Of a stretch of DNA of 64,000 nt, positions 1 through 10,165 are shown in pieces. The notes beneath the pieces are model-generated. The model did not search any database. It was given only the letters and a program-made list of their open reading frames with translations, and was not told the origin of the DNA. Position numbers and translations under genes: made by a program. Position 1 is the first letter of the stretch. Each line of letters opens with the position of its first letter. Source of the DNA: Bactericera cockerelli (Eukaryota > Arthropoda > Insecta > Hemiptera > Triozidae); contig CM044963.1 of NCBI GenBank assembly GCA_024516035.1, forward strand, positions 17,486,009 to 17,550,008, written 5' to 3'.

Positions 1-7
1 TAGTAGG

Positions 8-158
8 AATCGGCCTCAGTAGCTTGATCGATAAGGCGGCGGACTTGTAACCTGGAGGTCGGTGGTTCAAGTCCCGGTTTTAGCGTAGATTTATAAAAGC
101 GATTTTGAGTAGTTGTGATATCACGAATGTGATTAACACAAATATGAAAACTTAATAA
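8..158 (+). mobile_element. SINE-A copy (tRNA-Thr-like head)
   Basis: This is the most frequent SINE family in the window (about 12 copies). The tRNA-like head has a box A-like TAGCTTGATCGATAAGG and a perfect pol III box B, GGTTCAAGTCC. The anticodon-like stretch CTTGTAACC resembles tRNA-Thr(TGT). The body that follows contains GTGATATCACGA and ends in AACACAAATATGA. The family relationship rests on repeated copies seen here; the tRNA-Thr parentage is inferred. Confidence 0.8.
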
Positions 159-160
159 CA

Positions 161-285
161 GAACTTAGTCAAGTGGTTAAGGCAATAGTCTGGTAATGCA
201 GGTAGCGTCGAGATCCGTTGGTTCAAATCCCACCTAATGTATGAATTTCTCCGAATTCATTGAGTTTGTGACCACATATATATAA
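161..285 (+). mobile_element. SINE-B copy
   Basis: Second tRNA-headed family (about 11 copies): box B GGTTCGAATCC, here GGTTCAAATCC, then a body containing GAGTTTGTGACCACATA. Full copies continue through CTCGCCTGGTGGTTACC to a (TTA)n end. This copy abuts the preceding SINE-A and stops after the ACCACATA motif, so its 3' end is missing. Confidence 0.78.
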
Positions 286-500
286 CTAGCGGGCTGTCGC
301 CCGCTTTGCGGGCCGAGGCATGGCCGTGAAAGCAAAAAATCCTTTTTCGTCAATGGCAGGTGTTGTAGTGGGAGTTTCGAAAAATCCCGTCTTATTGCAC
401 ATCTAGACTATAAGACAAAGCTACCTACCAAATTTCAGCTTCCTAGGACTTACGGTTTGGGCTGTAGGGAGATCAGTCAGTGGTCAGTGAGTGTCTTTGA
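286..500. repeat. GC-hairpin dispersed repeat, copy 1
   Basis: An unusually GC-rich start, GGGCTGTCGCCCGC, is followed by GCTTTGCGGGCC and its near-complement GGCCGTGAAAGC. Downstream comes a body shared with 33830-34068 (ACAAAGCTACCTACCAAATT) and a tail of CAGTGAGTG repeats. It is probably the end of a larger transposon; I cannot name the class. Confidence 0.65.
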
Positions 501-510
501 CATTTATATA

Positions 511-1396
511 CAGGGTCTTCATAAAGTCTCACACAGGCCTAGGTTTCTCGAAAACGACTCAGAATATCAAAAAACGCAAAAACCCGTATTCCTTTATATT
601 TAGGAGGATTGATTTTCAGCCAATTTTTTTTTGCCTACACGGCCCCAGTCAGGCTGGGCATGGACCAACTTTAAAATCTTAAATAGAATGGTATGTCTTG
701 TGGCATATTGTTTTAAAGGTCTTATTGAGAGAAGTTCATTACAATAAATTTCAGTGTGCTACGACCTACCGTTCTCGAGATACAGGGTCGGACGTCCTGC
801 GTAATATCCATATATTTTGACCTATAACTCGATAACCGTAAATTATGGAGAAAATTCTTCTTGTTAATAATAACTCCTTATGATGAGACTTTTCGAACAA
901 TTTATAACTCGACATACTCTGTTGATGTTAGTTTCTGGTCGGTTTCGTCAGCCAGCCGGACGAACAGTCGAAAAAAAATTAACGAAAAAACAAATCAAAT
1001 TTTAACTTGTTCGAAATTTCTTGCTATAAGGAGTTATTATTATTAAGAAAAATTTTCTCCATAATTTACGGTTAACGAGTTATAGGTCAAAATATAGGGA
1101 TATTACGCAGGACGTCCGACCCTGTATCTCGAGAACGGTAAGTCGTAGCACACTGAAATTTATTGTAATAAACTTCTCTCAATAAGACCTTTAAAACAAT
1201 ATGCCACAAGACAAACCATTCAATTTAAGATTTTAAAGTTGGTCCATGCCCAGCCTGACTGGGACCGTGTAGGCAAAAAAAAATTTGCTGAAAATAAATC
1301 CCCCTAAATATAAAGGAATACGGGTTTTTGCGTTTTTTGATATTCTGAGTCGTTTTCGAGAAACCTAGGCCTGGGTGAGACTTTATGAAGACCCTG
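511..1396. mobile_element. Foldback element FB-A, copy 1
   Basis: Near-perfect inverted repeat. The left arm (511 to about 902) starts CAGGGTCTTCATAAAG and the right arm (about 1005 to 1396) ends CTTTATGAAGACCCTG, with a ~100-bp loop. It is flanked by TA on both sides (509-510, 1397-1398). No transposase frame is present, so it is a non-autonomous, MITE-like element. The TA duplication suits Tc1/mariner-type mobilisation (inference). A second copy lies at 58676-59560. Confidence 0.85.
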
Positions 1397-1400
1397 TATA

Positions 1401-3572
1401 CAGTATGTTTCAGAAAAGGTGGCCACCCCCTCGTAACTTTTGAACACGACGGAATTTTTCAATTCTGTAAAGTCCTAGGTATAGGAAGTGCCCTATGGCC
1501 CATCCTGTGGTCATATTTTTTTTTGGCCCCGGTTGGCCCTTCCGGCTTTTAGGCCATATTTTTTCATTTTTCTCGCGAATTTTAAATGGAATGCTATATT
1601 TTTTATTCCTGTTCATTAAAGTTCAAGTTAGGCTGAGTATAATGAGCTTTTAAAATTTTCAAAAACCTTATCAGGGGCGGAGCTAGTAGGGTGCAAGTTT
1701 CAAAATTGTTACACCCTGTATTTCAGCGTTAGTTAGATTTTTTAGTACTTTTTTTATGTTCATAGGTTCAAAATATTGTTTTACACCATATGAAATCAAA
1801 AAAATATTCTTGTTTACTTCTAATCAGGGTCATAGTAAGGTTTTTGTAAAAGTACTTTTTTTCTCACGTCAATTTTTCCGTAAATTAATGGTGCTCTCGA
1901 AATTGGCATTTTTAGAGGTGAAAGTCTGCAGTGACATATGTTTTTTATGCTTGAAATCGAAAGAAAACTTAACGGAGAAGCGATTAAGATCATAAAAAAA
2001 GCCATTTAACCTGCTAGTTTTTTCACGACAGTGTCCGGTAAAGTGGGTGAATTTCGTATTGGATTTTTTTTGTTGTTGAGGAAACACAATTGGCATAGAA
2101 AATAAATAATATCTAATAAGGGAATAATACTTCAATAAACATTACTAAATGCGAAATTAAATGAAAATTATTTCTTCTAAATCAGTGCCGGATATTTTTT
2201 TTTTTTTTTTTTCTCTCTCTCTCTTTTTTCACTTTTCAAAGTTCAAGTTGTATCAAAAATAATTATCGGATAATGCTGCTTCTAAAGTCGGCCTAGGGGT
2301 CCCCTCTTGAGACAATTTTAGTTGGTAAGTTGGTAAAATCTGTAGAAAACACATTGTCAATAATTCTGGAGTCAGTCCGATGGCGCTTTGAATGCAACGA
2401 TTCGTGTAGGATCACCGAAGTTAAGCAACGTCCAGCGAGGAGAAGACTTCGTGATGCTGGCATTCCGGCCTAACCCAGGCTGGGTGAGATAAATGTGTTT
2501 AGGAGGTTGGTGAGTTTCTTGCGAATGGAATGTTACACCCCCGTTATGATATGACCATGCAGTTGAAACGCGATATTAAACCCAAATTTAAAAAAAATCA
2601 TACTGGTGTTGCTAGTAATGAATACCAGGTCTCTAAATAAAAATCTAATTATCTCGAAATTTAAGAGAAAAAAAGACTAGGTCAAGTACCAAACTCTTGA
2701 GGGTGAAAATTAAACCAATTCAAATATTTTAAAGAGGCGAAAAGAGAGAGAGAGAAAAGAGAGAGAAAAAAAAAAATATCCGGCACTGATTTAGAAGAAA
2801 TAATTTTCATTTAATTTCGCATTTAGTTATGTTCATTGAAGTAATATTTCCCTTATTAGATATTATTTATTTTCTATGCCAATTGTGTTTCCTCAACAAC
2901 AAAAAAAATTCCAATACGAAATTCACCCACTTTACCGGACACTGTCGTGAAAAAACTAGCAGGTTAAATGGCTTTTTTTATGATTTTAATCGCTTCTCCG
3001 TTAAGTTTTCTTTCGAATTCAAGCATAAAAAACATATGTCACTGCAGACTTTCACCTCTAAAAATGCCAATTTCGAGAACACCATTAATTTACGGAAAAA
3101 TTGACGTGAGAAAAAAAGTACTTTTACAAAAACCTTACTATGACCCTGATTAGAAGTAAACAAGAATATTTTTTTGATTTCATATGGTGTAAAACAATAT
3201 TTTGAACCTATGAACATAAAAAAAGTACTAAAAAATCTAACTAACGCTGAAATACAGGGTGTAACAATTTTGAAACTTGCACCCTACTAGCTCCGCCCCT
3301 GATAAGGTTTTTGAAAATTTTAAAAGCTCATTATACTCAGCCTAACTTGGACTTTAATGAACAGGAATAAAAAATATAGCATTCCATTTAAAATTCGCGA
3401 GAAAAATGAAAAAATATGGCCTAAAAGCCGGAAGGGCCAACCGGGGCCAAAAAAAAATATGACCACAGGATGGGCCATAGGGCACTTCCTATACCTAGGA
3501 CTTTACAGAATTGAAAAATTCCGTCGTGTTCAAAAGTTACGAGGGGGTGGCCACCTTTTCTGAAACATACTG
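1401..3572. mobile_element. Long foldback element FB-B with ~830-bp arms
   Basis: The left arm (1401 to about 2235) begins CAGTATGTTTCAGAAAAG and the right arm (about 2738 to 3572) ends CTTTTCTGAAACATACTG. TA flanks lie at 1399-1400 and 3573-3574. The arms are nearly identical: a 207-bp stretch (1410-1616 versus 3357-3563) translates to the same peptide in both. The ~500-bp centre is not symmetric and holds a 5S-derived SINE. The element abuts FB-A through TATA, one TA for each element. It has no transposase; transcripts would form a very long hairpin RNA. Confidence 0.85.
2371..2601 (+). mobile_element. SINE-D copy (5S rRNA-derived head) inside FB-B
   Basis: The head contains GATCACCGAAGTTAAGCAAC, which matches the internal promoter region of eukaryotic 5S rRNA, so this is a SINE3-type element. 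It is followed by ACCCAGGCTGGGTGAG and GCGAATGGAATG, a core shared with the tRNA-headed SINE-C. The tail runs GATATGACCATGCAGTTGAA into an A-rich end. It occupies the loop of FB-B, so it either inserted there or was carried with the element. Confidence 0.8.
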
Positions 3573-3576
3573 TAGA

Positions 3577-3665
3577 GATAAGACTCAAGGGGTAAGTGGT
3601 AGAAAAATGCTTTGGGTATTAAACTCGCCTGGTGGTTACCTCCCACTAAAGAATGTTATTATTAT
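3577..3665 (+). mobile_element. SINE-B 3' fragment
   Basis: Contains GGGGTAAGTGGTAGAAAAATG, TCGCCTGGTGGTTACC and CACTAAAGAATG followed by a TTATTATTATT end, matching the 3' half of SINE-B. The tRNA head is missing. Confidence 0.7.
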
Positions 3666-3721
3666 TATAAATTTCAAATTGTAATTTTTACATATATAAT
3701 TATAATTATATATGTATATCT

Positions 3722-3800
3722 TTTTTCTTATTAGGCACTTTAACCAATTATTGTATGGTCGTTCGTGCTGATTCTCGCAAGAGTCCACTTCATTGGTACA
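3722..3800 (+). repeat. Repeat H fragment
   Basis: TTAGGCACTTTAACCAATTA followed by TGGTCGTTCGTGC recurs at 22678 and, more diverged, at 48405. The reverse complement is at about 33650. It is an unclassified dispersed repeat. Confidence 0.55.
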
Positions 3801-3932
3801 GTTCAGTAAAGTCGGTTGTTTTTTTTAGTAATTATATTTATATGTTCGATTAGAATTAGATCCAATAATACAAACAATGCATTTTTTTCTATGACAAAAA
3901 ATATCATAATTTTAACTTCTTACAAAATCTTT

Positions 3933-4012
3933 GCTGAACCCGGGACTTGAACCACTGAACCCGGGACTTGAACCGGTTCGCCGCCTTATCAATCTAGCTA
4001 CTGATTGTTTCA
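3933..4012 (-). mobile_element. SINE-A head fragment with internal duplication
   Basis: The complement carries AAGGCGGCGAACC and box B. The segment CCGGGACTTGAACC occurs twice in tandem (about 3939 and 3961), a local duplication within the tRNA-like head. The rest of the body is lost. Confidence 0.65.
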
Positions 4013-4265
4013 AGAGAACTCTAACGGGTTACTGTAAAGCGAGGATTAAAATATTATTAAATTTATTTCATGCCCAATGAAAAAAAAAGCGGACCCCCTC
4101 TCTCCCCCTCCCTGGATCACCTATAATCTTTTTAATCCTGTGACCTTTTTTGCGAAGCAACACCTAAAGAGTCTTTAAAGGTCATTGGGTCGAGTCGGAA
4201 AACTCGAAAGAAAAGTGTCGCATAACTTCCTCATTGTGAATTCAACATCATCATATGGTGGCGTC

Positions 4266-4645
4266 ATCGTAAACGATAATAATAATTTAATAATCAATAA
4301 TTCCGTGTCCGTGAGATAGGTATTGATATACCTTAATCACGGTGGCGAGAGGATTATATTGACGCCCAGATCCAATGTCTAGGCTCCTTTCATGTCCATT
4401 GATTCTATTTGGTTTTAACGTCCTGACTTGAGGTAGATAGGACGGGAGTTTTACCCTCCATTCGCTATGAATCGTACCAGCTACCCACAATAACCTCACC
4501 CAGCCTGGGTAGGCCCGGAATCTGCTAGCCTCACATGTTCGGAGGGAACAGAAGTTTCTGTGTGAAATATCTGCTTCGACTGGAAATCGCACTCAGGATC
4601 TCTGGACTACGGGCAGTAGTCACAACCGTTACGCCACGGAGGCTG
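4266..4645 (-). mobile_element. SINE-C copy, near full length
   Basis: Read on the minus strand: tRNA-like head CCTCCGTGGCGTAACGGTTG, box B-like GAGTGCGATTTCC, then the core ACCCAGGCTGGGTGAGGTTA, AGCTGGTACGATTC, GCGAATGGAGGGTAAAAC, and a 3' body with TCAATGGACATGAAAGGAGC and CTCACGGACACGGAATTATT. This is one of the longest copies and serves as the reference for the family. Confidence 0.78.
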
Positions 4646-5122
4646 GCTTAAAACAAAAAATTTCAGTTCGATTTGCCTGCCGTGACTCGCAAGTAAAGTT
4701 TACGAGACTCCTGGAAAGCTATAAAAAAGTTCGAAAGTTCTCACCAACCCTTACGCTGTTACGGCGGATTTCAAAAGCTCACGCTGCAAGTCGAAAGCTG
4801 CTAACGAAAGCTCTTCAGACACATATCATGAGAAGTTTATGTCGAACGTGTGTGTCTTTGCTAGTGCCGCGTGTCCCAGATTATTGACTTTGGTTAGTTT
4901 GAAATTTTTCAAGTTTAGATATTTTATTTCTTTACTTTCTATTTCTTTTTTTTGTAATTCATAGGAAGTAAATTATTATATACTTATACATATTATATAT
5001 TATAGTAGTTCAACTTAAATGGATCACATGCAACTATAGCTATTACCTGGGTTGGATAATGCATGTCATGTAATGTCTATATGTATATTACATATTTATG
5101 ATAGGGTCCACCATGGATTAGT
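4646..5122. other. Unassigned intergenic stretch
   Basis: No credible coding frame. A cluster of GAAAGCT/CGAAAG words lies at about 4710-4815 (for example AGTCGAAAGCTGCTAACG), followed by AT-rich DNA. It could be a decayed repeat. Confidence 0.4.
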
Positions 5123-5124
5123 TA

Positions 5125-5235
5125 AGCGCGCGGTTAGCTCAGTGGTTAAGAAATCGCTTGCCATGATGAAGGTCCCGGATTCGACCCCCCGTGCCGACAA
5201 TAAAATTGTATTCAACAAACAAAAATTTGTATTCA
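5125..5235 (+). mobile_element. SINE-E copy (tRNA-Gly-like head)
   Basis: CGCGCGGTTAGCTCAGTGG (box A region) and GGATTCGACCC (box B region) with a TTGCCAT anticodon-like loop resemble tRNA-Gly(GCC). The copy continues into an A-rich body. A complementary copy is at 6465-6537. The acceptor arms do not pair well, so it is a SINE head and not a functional tRNA gene. Confidence 0.65.
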
Positions 5236-5284
5236 ACCCTTGCCGACGGTAATAATACTAAATTAAAAATAGAATGCTCCTGAA

Positions 5285-5675
5285 CAACCTCCGTGGCGTA
5301 ACGGTTGTGACTACTGTCCGTAGTCCAGAGATCCTGAGTTCGATTTCCGGTCGTAGCAGACTTTACACACGGAAAGTTCTGTTCCCTCTGAACGCGTGAG
5401 ATTGGTATTTCCGTTCTCAGGCGTTCTCTCAAGTCACGAATCCTATTTAGGAACACGTATTCGGGGATAGGCTAGCATTTCCGCCTCTACCCAGGCAGGG
5501 TGAGGTTAATGTGGGTAGCTGGTACAATTCCCAGCGAATGGAGTGTAAAACTCTAGTTCTAATTAGGACGTTAAATCAAATAGAATTGTTGACGTTAGGA
5601 AGGCCATTCAGCCGTAAAACATGTGCCATAACCAACCAACCTCAACCATAAGGTTGAAAAATGCCGACCCCGAGT
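5285..5675 (+). mobile_element. SINE-C copy, variant tail
   Basis: Head CAACCTCCGTGGCGTAACGG, box B GAGTTCGATTTCC, core ACCCAGGCAGGGTGAGGTTA, then GCGAATGGAGTGTAAAAC. Its 3' end differs from the copy at 4266-4645: GACGTTAGGAAGGCCATTC and AACCAACCAACCTCAACC, shared with 47950-48160. SINE-C therefore has at least two tail types here. Confidence 0.75.
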
Positions 5676-6150
5676 AGGAATGTGAAAACGGCCAAGTGTA
5701 AGAAAGAAAATAAGAACATTCCTGAACTTGTTGATAAAAATTCTAAGACATCTTGTTATATCACTGTCAGAACTATATCTAGGGCCATTTTCGCAGCTAA
5801 AATAAATATTATTGAAAAAAGATTGTCTGAAAAAAATAAACACTTACGAGTATATCTTTGTTTCATATACTTACTAATTATAAAAGAGCTCTTTACTTTT
5901 TTTGTTGTTTTTTTACAGACTGTATAATTATAGGCCCAAAGAAGTCTTCAGTCTAAATTATGTTGTTGAACATAATAGGTACTGCTTGTGAAAATAAAAC
6001 CCAAGTTCAGTCTCGAGACATGAACACATCCTTTTTTACAACTTTGTTCTTTTCTACTTAGGTACAAGAGGTTTTACAAGACTTCGAGAAGTATAGCAGA
6101 AGATACACGTACATACAAATTAGGAATCTGCCTGGGTAAACTTTATAAAT
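5676..6150. other. Unassigned AT-rich stretch
   Basis: No repeat shared with the rest of the window was recognised. The 88-codon open frame over the first 250 bp is lysine-rich, has no domain signature and starts inside the SINE-C tail, so I do not call it. Confidence 0.4.
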
Positions 6151-6153
6151 ATA

Positions 6154-7078
6154 TAGGGTGTCCATTGCAGGTATTTTTTTTTTGCAAACAGAATCAATTC
6201 TAGCTTTTTTTTCGTTAGAGGCCCGGAAACAGGAATTTTAAAACTGAGTGTTTTACAGCCTTTTTTTATTTCGCAGCCTTGAAACAGGAGCTACTGAAGA
6301 CGCTTGTGGTCTGTGTTGTAGTCCATACCGTAATATGCCTCCCCTCTGATGGACGAGAAGTGACAAGAAATACTTCCCATTTAGGTGCTGGGTCCACACG
6401 AGCGCACCGGAAGGTCTCCCTTACCAAAAATTGTAACCAAATTAAGAATATTTTTTTTTGTCAGCACGGAGATCGAACCCGGGACCTTCTGCATGGCAAG
6501 TGAGTGCTTAAGCACTGACCTAATCGCGCGCTCTATTATGAAGCATCAGGATTAGTAACTCTAAATCTAATTTGCTAATCCTGTTACATAATTAAAATCC
6601 AAACAGACCCTTAGATTTTATCAGCTGACCGATAGATATGACAAAAATTGATTTTCCGTCACGAAGACTGTCCATAGCTCCGTTACGTCACAGAGCTAAC
6701 ACACAACTACAAAGCCCGGCATGATGTGACCTCTACAGTTGTTGTCAAGGTGACAGTTAGGGGATAGTGTCAACTAAGATTAACTAATCCTGTTTCATAA
6801 TAATTGTGCCTTAATATTAAAATAATTTTAGATCATTTTCAAAAAATGCCGTCGGAAGGAGTTATGAAAAAAAATAACTAATTTTTGAATGCAAATATGT
6901 GTAATAAGTCTCGGGAAATTCACTCATTAATCATAATACACATTACACAATAACATAAAAACCATTTTCACTTCGTTTCATCAAGATCAAGTTTATTTTC
7001 CAGGTGGAAACTCTTTAAACAAGTGATTTTCTGGCATTGATTCTGAAAGTTTCCTAAAATGAGACTGGGACACCCTGT
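6154..7078. mobile_element. Possible TIR element with GGGTGTCC ends
   Basis: AGGGTGTCC at the left end and GGACACCCT at the right are both flanked by TATA-type sequence, like the ends of the foldbacks. Only about 9-12 bp of the inverted repeat is clear. The interior carries a reverse SINE-E head and two AATCCTGTT words. There is no transposase frame. The pairing of these two ends is tentative. Confidence 0.4.
6465..6537 (-). mobile_element. SINE-E head, reverse copy
   Basis: The complement reads GAGCGCGCGATTAGGTCAGT and GGTCCCGGGTTCGATC, matching the copy at 5125. It lies in the interior of the putative TIR element. Confidence 0.65.
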
Positions 7079-7171
7079 ATATAAGTCTTCTACATAAGTC
7101 AGAAAACAATCTGATTAGATAATTACCATGTTCGATGTCTTTATTAGTATTTCCAACTTAACCCTTTTCAA

Positions 7172-7275
7172 CTTTAAAGGCCAAATTAGGAAACAGGATT
7201 TGAGTTAAGACACAAGCCAGACACGCCCTCAAGTCGTATTTTCAATCAATCACAGCGGTCTATAGCCCTTATTAC
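7172..7275 (-). repeat. Repeat I copy
   Basis: The complement contains GGGCTATAGACCGCTGTGAT and GAGGGCGTGTCTGGCTTG. The same block is on the plus strand at 36645-36722, and part of it at 11690-11800. It is a dispersed repeat of unknown class. Confidence 0.6.
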
Positions 7276-7429
7276 TATTATTGCTAGTGGTTCTGTGATC
7301 TGTAAACCTCACACAGATTCAACCATCACATTTTAAATGTTCAAATCATCAAGAAATATATTTTCTCAACGATTCTACAATTCTACAAGAGCCTTGCTTT
7401 ATTCAATAAAAATAAAAAAAATCTTTTTC

Positions 7430-7690
7430 AAAGTTCACCGAAACGGCCGCTTTTTGGCCCTGAGTCACCTAATTTGACCCAAAAACTAAAAGTAAATTTC
7501 TAGGACCCCAATCAACTGTATACAAAATTTCATCTATTTTGAAGAATCCGTTTGAAAGTTATCGCGGAATAGACAGACACACACACAGACAGACAAACGA
7601 AAGCCAAATCGTCCAGTATGCAAGTTAAAACATAACCTCACTCAGTGAGCTCAAATTAAAAAAAAAAAAAAAAAAAAAAAAACAGAACCT
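7430..7690. repeat. Unclassified transposon-end-like segment with poly-A
   Basis: ACGGCCGCTTTTTGGCCC, then GTTTGAAAGTTATCGCGG, then a CAGACACACACAC tract and a 24-base A-run at about 7658. The order resembles an eroded transposon end plus a retrotransposon tail. Confidence 0.4.
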
Positions 7691-7694
7691 CAAA

Positions 7695-7865
7695 TTAAAA
7701 AAAGGCATTTCCCACCATCTAACCCTTAGGGTCTTATTATTATGTTGTAACATGGGTAATTGGGTACTCTAATAAATGAGGCGATTTGAATTGGGTGCGA
7801 TTTGAACCAACGAATCTCTACGCTACCTCGATTACCAGACTAGCGCCTTAACTACAAAACCGATA
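7695..7865 (-). mobile_element. SINE-B copy, reverse
   Basis: The complement has GGTTTTGTAGTTAAGGCGC, CTGGTAATCGAGGTAGCG, box B GGTTCAAATCG and GACCCTAAGGGTTAG. It is older than most: ACCACATA is degraded and the head carries several substitutions. Confidence 0.7.
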
Positions 7866-8320
7866 GCCACAAATGAAAAATCTCGGACGAATATCTACGA
7901 ATCGCAACTTATAGCGTACGCTAAACTTAACATGAACTTTATGTGATTCGGACAATGCCGGGTTTACTAACATGATGATTGTGTACTTAGCAATTAAGAT
8001 AATTTGTAAATTAGCAGCCTCAGGTCCCCGTAAGTTTTAGCCACGCCCCTATTTACCTGATTTTTTTTTTCTTTTTTTTTCTCCTTTTAACAAACTTATA
8101 ATACATAGTAAATATGTACTCATGATAAGACCTGTTTGACTGCTGGAGTAAAGGACAGTTATCTCGGCAGAATAACTCTATTATTATAAGGCAAGGTATA
8201 TTCTATTATTTTCTATTATATTTTACAAGTTAAGCTGTATGATTTCTTTATGCTGAAACACAAGGGCTCTAGATTAAAAAATGTGGGTAGCGCAGTATTA
8301 CTAAGGGCCTCTTCTTTTAC
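7866..8320. other. Unassigned stretch with a SINE-F-like tail
   Basis: AT-rich. Positions about 8122-8235 (GACTGCTGGAGTAAAGGACA then TTCTATTATTTTCTATTATA) resemble the tail at 60522-60605 and, loosely, the SINE-F 3' end. Nothing else was recognised. Confidence 0.45.
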
Positions 8321-8324
8321 TAAG

Positions 8325-8372
8325 GTAGTCAAGGGGTAAAGGCGCTAGTCTAGTAATCCAGGTAGCGTTATT
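8325..8372 (+). mobile_element. SINE-B head fragment
   Basis: GTAGTCAAGGGGTAAAGGCGC and CTAGTAATCCAGGTAGCG match the SINE-B tRNA-like head, then the copy ends abruptly before box B. Confidence 0.6.
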
Positions 8373-8810
8373 ATTAATACTCTGTAGCAATTATAAAAAT
8401 TGCGAGTTAATGTAGCTAGTATTCACTAGCCTGTTTCGGGGCTATTAGTACTAGATATTATAGTCAAAATAATTAATTTTATATAAAAATTTACATAAAA
8501 TGTTATTCGCCATTCGGGTTTCAAAGCTCGCAAAAGAGTTAGCCCCACGGGCGAATGGCGTATTGACGTCGGAGCCAACATGTCACCAATAAGCACAGGT
8601 CTTCAATAATTTGCACAAATGGAACAAAAGTGCAAACAGCTTCGGGACTAAAAGTTGAAATGGGCCACTTGTCAATTTTTTAAGTGAATGACACTTTCCA
8701 GTGTAAACATATCAGAAAACCCCATTTCCGTCATCAAAACCACGAAGAACGAACGCGAGAGATCTGAAAAAGTTGCCGAAGTTTAAAAAAGTTTTTAAAA
8801 TTGCCGAAAA
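8373..8810. other. Unassigned stretch
   Basis: Two short imperfect repeats of the word GCCATTCG/GCGAATGGC bracket 8510-8560. No coding or repeat assignment. Confidence 0.35.
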
Positions 8811-9012
8811 GGGTTGGGTGAATGAGATTTCCACAGGCAATAACCTCACCCTTTAGTTAGGACACATTCTTTTTTTATATTTTTTTCTATTCTTTTTCAT
8901 TTTATTGTACATTATTTCCATTTTTTTCATTGTTTACAGTTTAAATAATGATTTACATTGTACATTATGTCCATTTATATCTAATAAAGTGTAAAATAAT
9001 TATAATAATAAA
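8811..9012 (+). mobile_element. Repeat J copy
   Basis: Family defined by GGGTTGGGTGGAAGAGATTG, CCACAGGCAATAACC and CCTTTAGTTAGGACA, an AT-rich body with TTTTATTGTACATT, and a (TAATAA)n 3' end. About ten copies occur in both orientations. There is no visible pol III box B, so it may be the 3' end of a LINE or a non-tRNA SINE. Here it starts GGGTTGGGTGAATGAGATT. Confidence 0.7.
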
Positions 9013-9307
9013 AGAAGGGAAAAAGTGGCGTATTTGTGACGCCTTATTTTTTTGTATTATGAACTGGTAGGAGTTTCACAAGAGAAGCACCAAGGATCAC
9101 ACCGACCTCAATTTAGATCTATTGAGTACCTCATACGCCATATTTACCGAGCTGGATTTTTCAGTCTGCAAATTGTTCTTACGGGGTTTTTTTGCTACCA
9201 AGGATTTCATCGAGTTCTGGGCTTCGGACACCTTTATCGCTCAGAAGAAAGTCCCTTTAAATTTTCGTCAAATATCGTTTCGTGTATTCAGAACTTACAA
9301 ATAAATA

Positions 9308-9482
9308 GTAGTAGTCACCGTGGCCGAGTGAGTCACAATGCGTGACCTGGGTTCGATCCCCGGCAGGGCAGGATTTTTTCTGCTCTGTACTTAGATTTTC
9401 ATTCAGGGTCCACTCATAATAAGACCTGGTGAGGAAAAATGAGTATAGCTGCTTTATTGTGAAACAGAGACCAGTGGTGGAA
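9308..9482 (+). mobile_element. SINE-G copy
   Basis: Head GTAGTCACCGTGGCCGAGTG (class II tRNA-like box A region) and box B GGTTCGATCCC, then a body with GTGAGGAAAAATGAGTATAG and CCAGTGGTGGAATTA. Most complete copy of the family; the head resembles Ser/Leu-type tRNAs. Confidence 0.7.
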
Positions 9483-9484
9483 TT

Positions 9485-9645
9485 ATTTTATTTTTATTTT
9501 ATTTATTTAGAAACACTTAATTAGTAGAACATAACAAATAATGGTAAAAATTAAATATAAAAATTAACAATATTAATAATATAAACAAGAAGAAAAATAT
9601 ATACATATGTCCTAACTAAAGGGCGTTATTGCCTGTAACACAAAG
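9485..9645 (-). mobile_element. Repeat J copy, reverse
   Basis: Ends with TGTCCTAACTAAAGGGCG and TTATTGCCTGT, complementary to the J start. It lies directly after the SINE-G tail, in opposite orientation to the J copy 470 bp upstream. Confidence 0.65.
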
Positions 9646-9944
9646 AAATAAACATTATTATTATTATTATTAACTTACTAAAAATGATTTTCAAATTTCC
9701 AATGTTTGCGGTAAGATTTAACTTAGTTCCTGATCTCGGAAAAAATTAACAAGAATACCGTGGAAATCCTTAAGATGAATTCTTTCGATACAGCTAATTA
9801 TAAATAAATGTGCAAGAGACCCACAGTGACTGAATGGTGACATAAAATTATCAGAGCGGGGGCATAGACCAAGGCTCCCGGGATTTTGAAATATTTGGTT
9901 GGGGTGGACAAAGTGTTCATTAGGAAATTCTGTTTTCGGTAGTC

Positions 9945-10165
9945 ACTGGTAGTGGTTAAGGCGCTAGTCTGGTAACCCAGGTAGCGCAGGGATCTATTGG
10001 TTCGAATCCCACCCAGTGCATGAATTTTTCCTTATTAATTTGAGTTTGTGACCACATAATAATAAGACTCTGGAGGTTAGGTGGTAGAAAATGCTTTGAG
10101 CATTATCCTCGCCTGGTGGTTACCTTCCACTAAAGAGTGTTATTATTATTATTATTATTATCTAT
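9945..10165 (+). mobile_element. SINE-B copy, full length
   Basis: Complete copy: AGTGGTTAAGGCGCTAGTCT, GGTAACCCAGGTAGCG, box B GGTTCGAATCC, GAGTTTGTGACCACATAATA, GAGCATTATCCTCGCCTGG, CACTAAAGAGTG and a terminal (TTA)n. It serves as the reference for SINE-B. Confidence 0.82.

Noticed and set aside
1410..1616. 68-codon frame present identically in both FB-B arms
   Set aside because: Duplicated because the arms are inverted repeats; no conserved domain and no evidence of selection.
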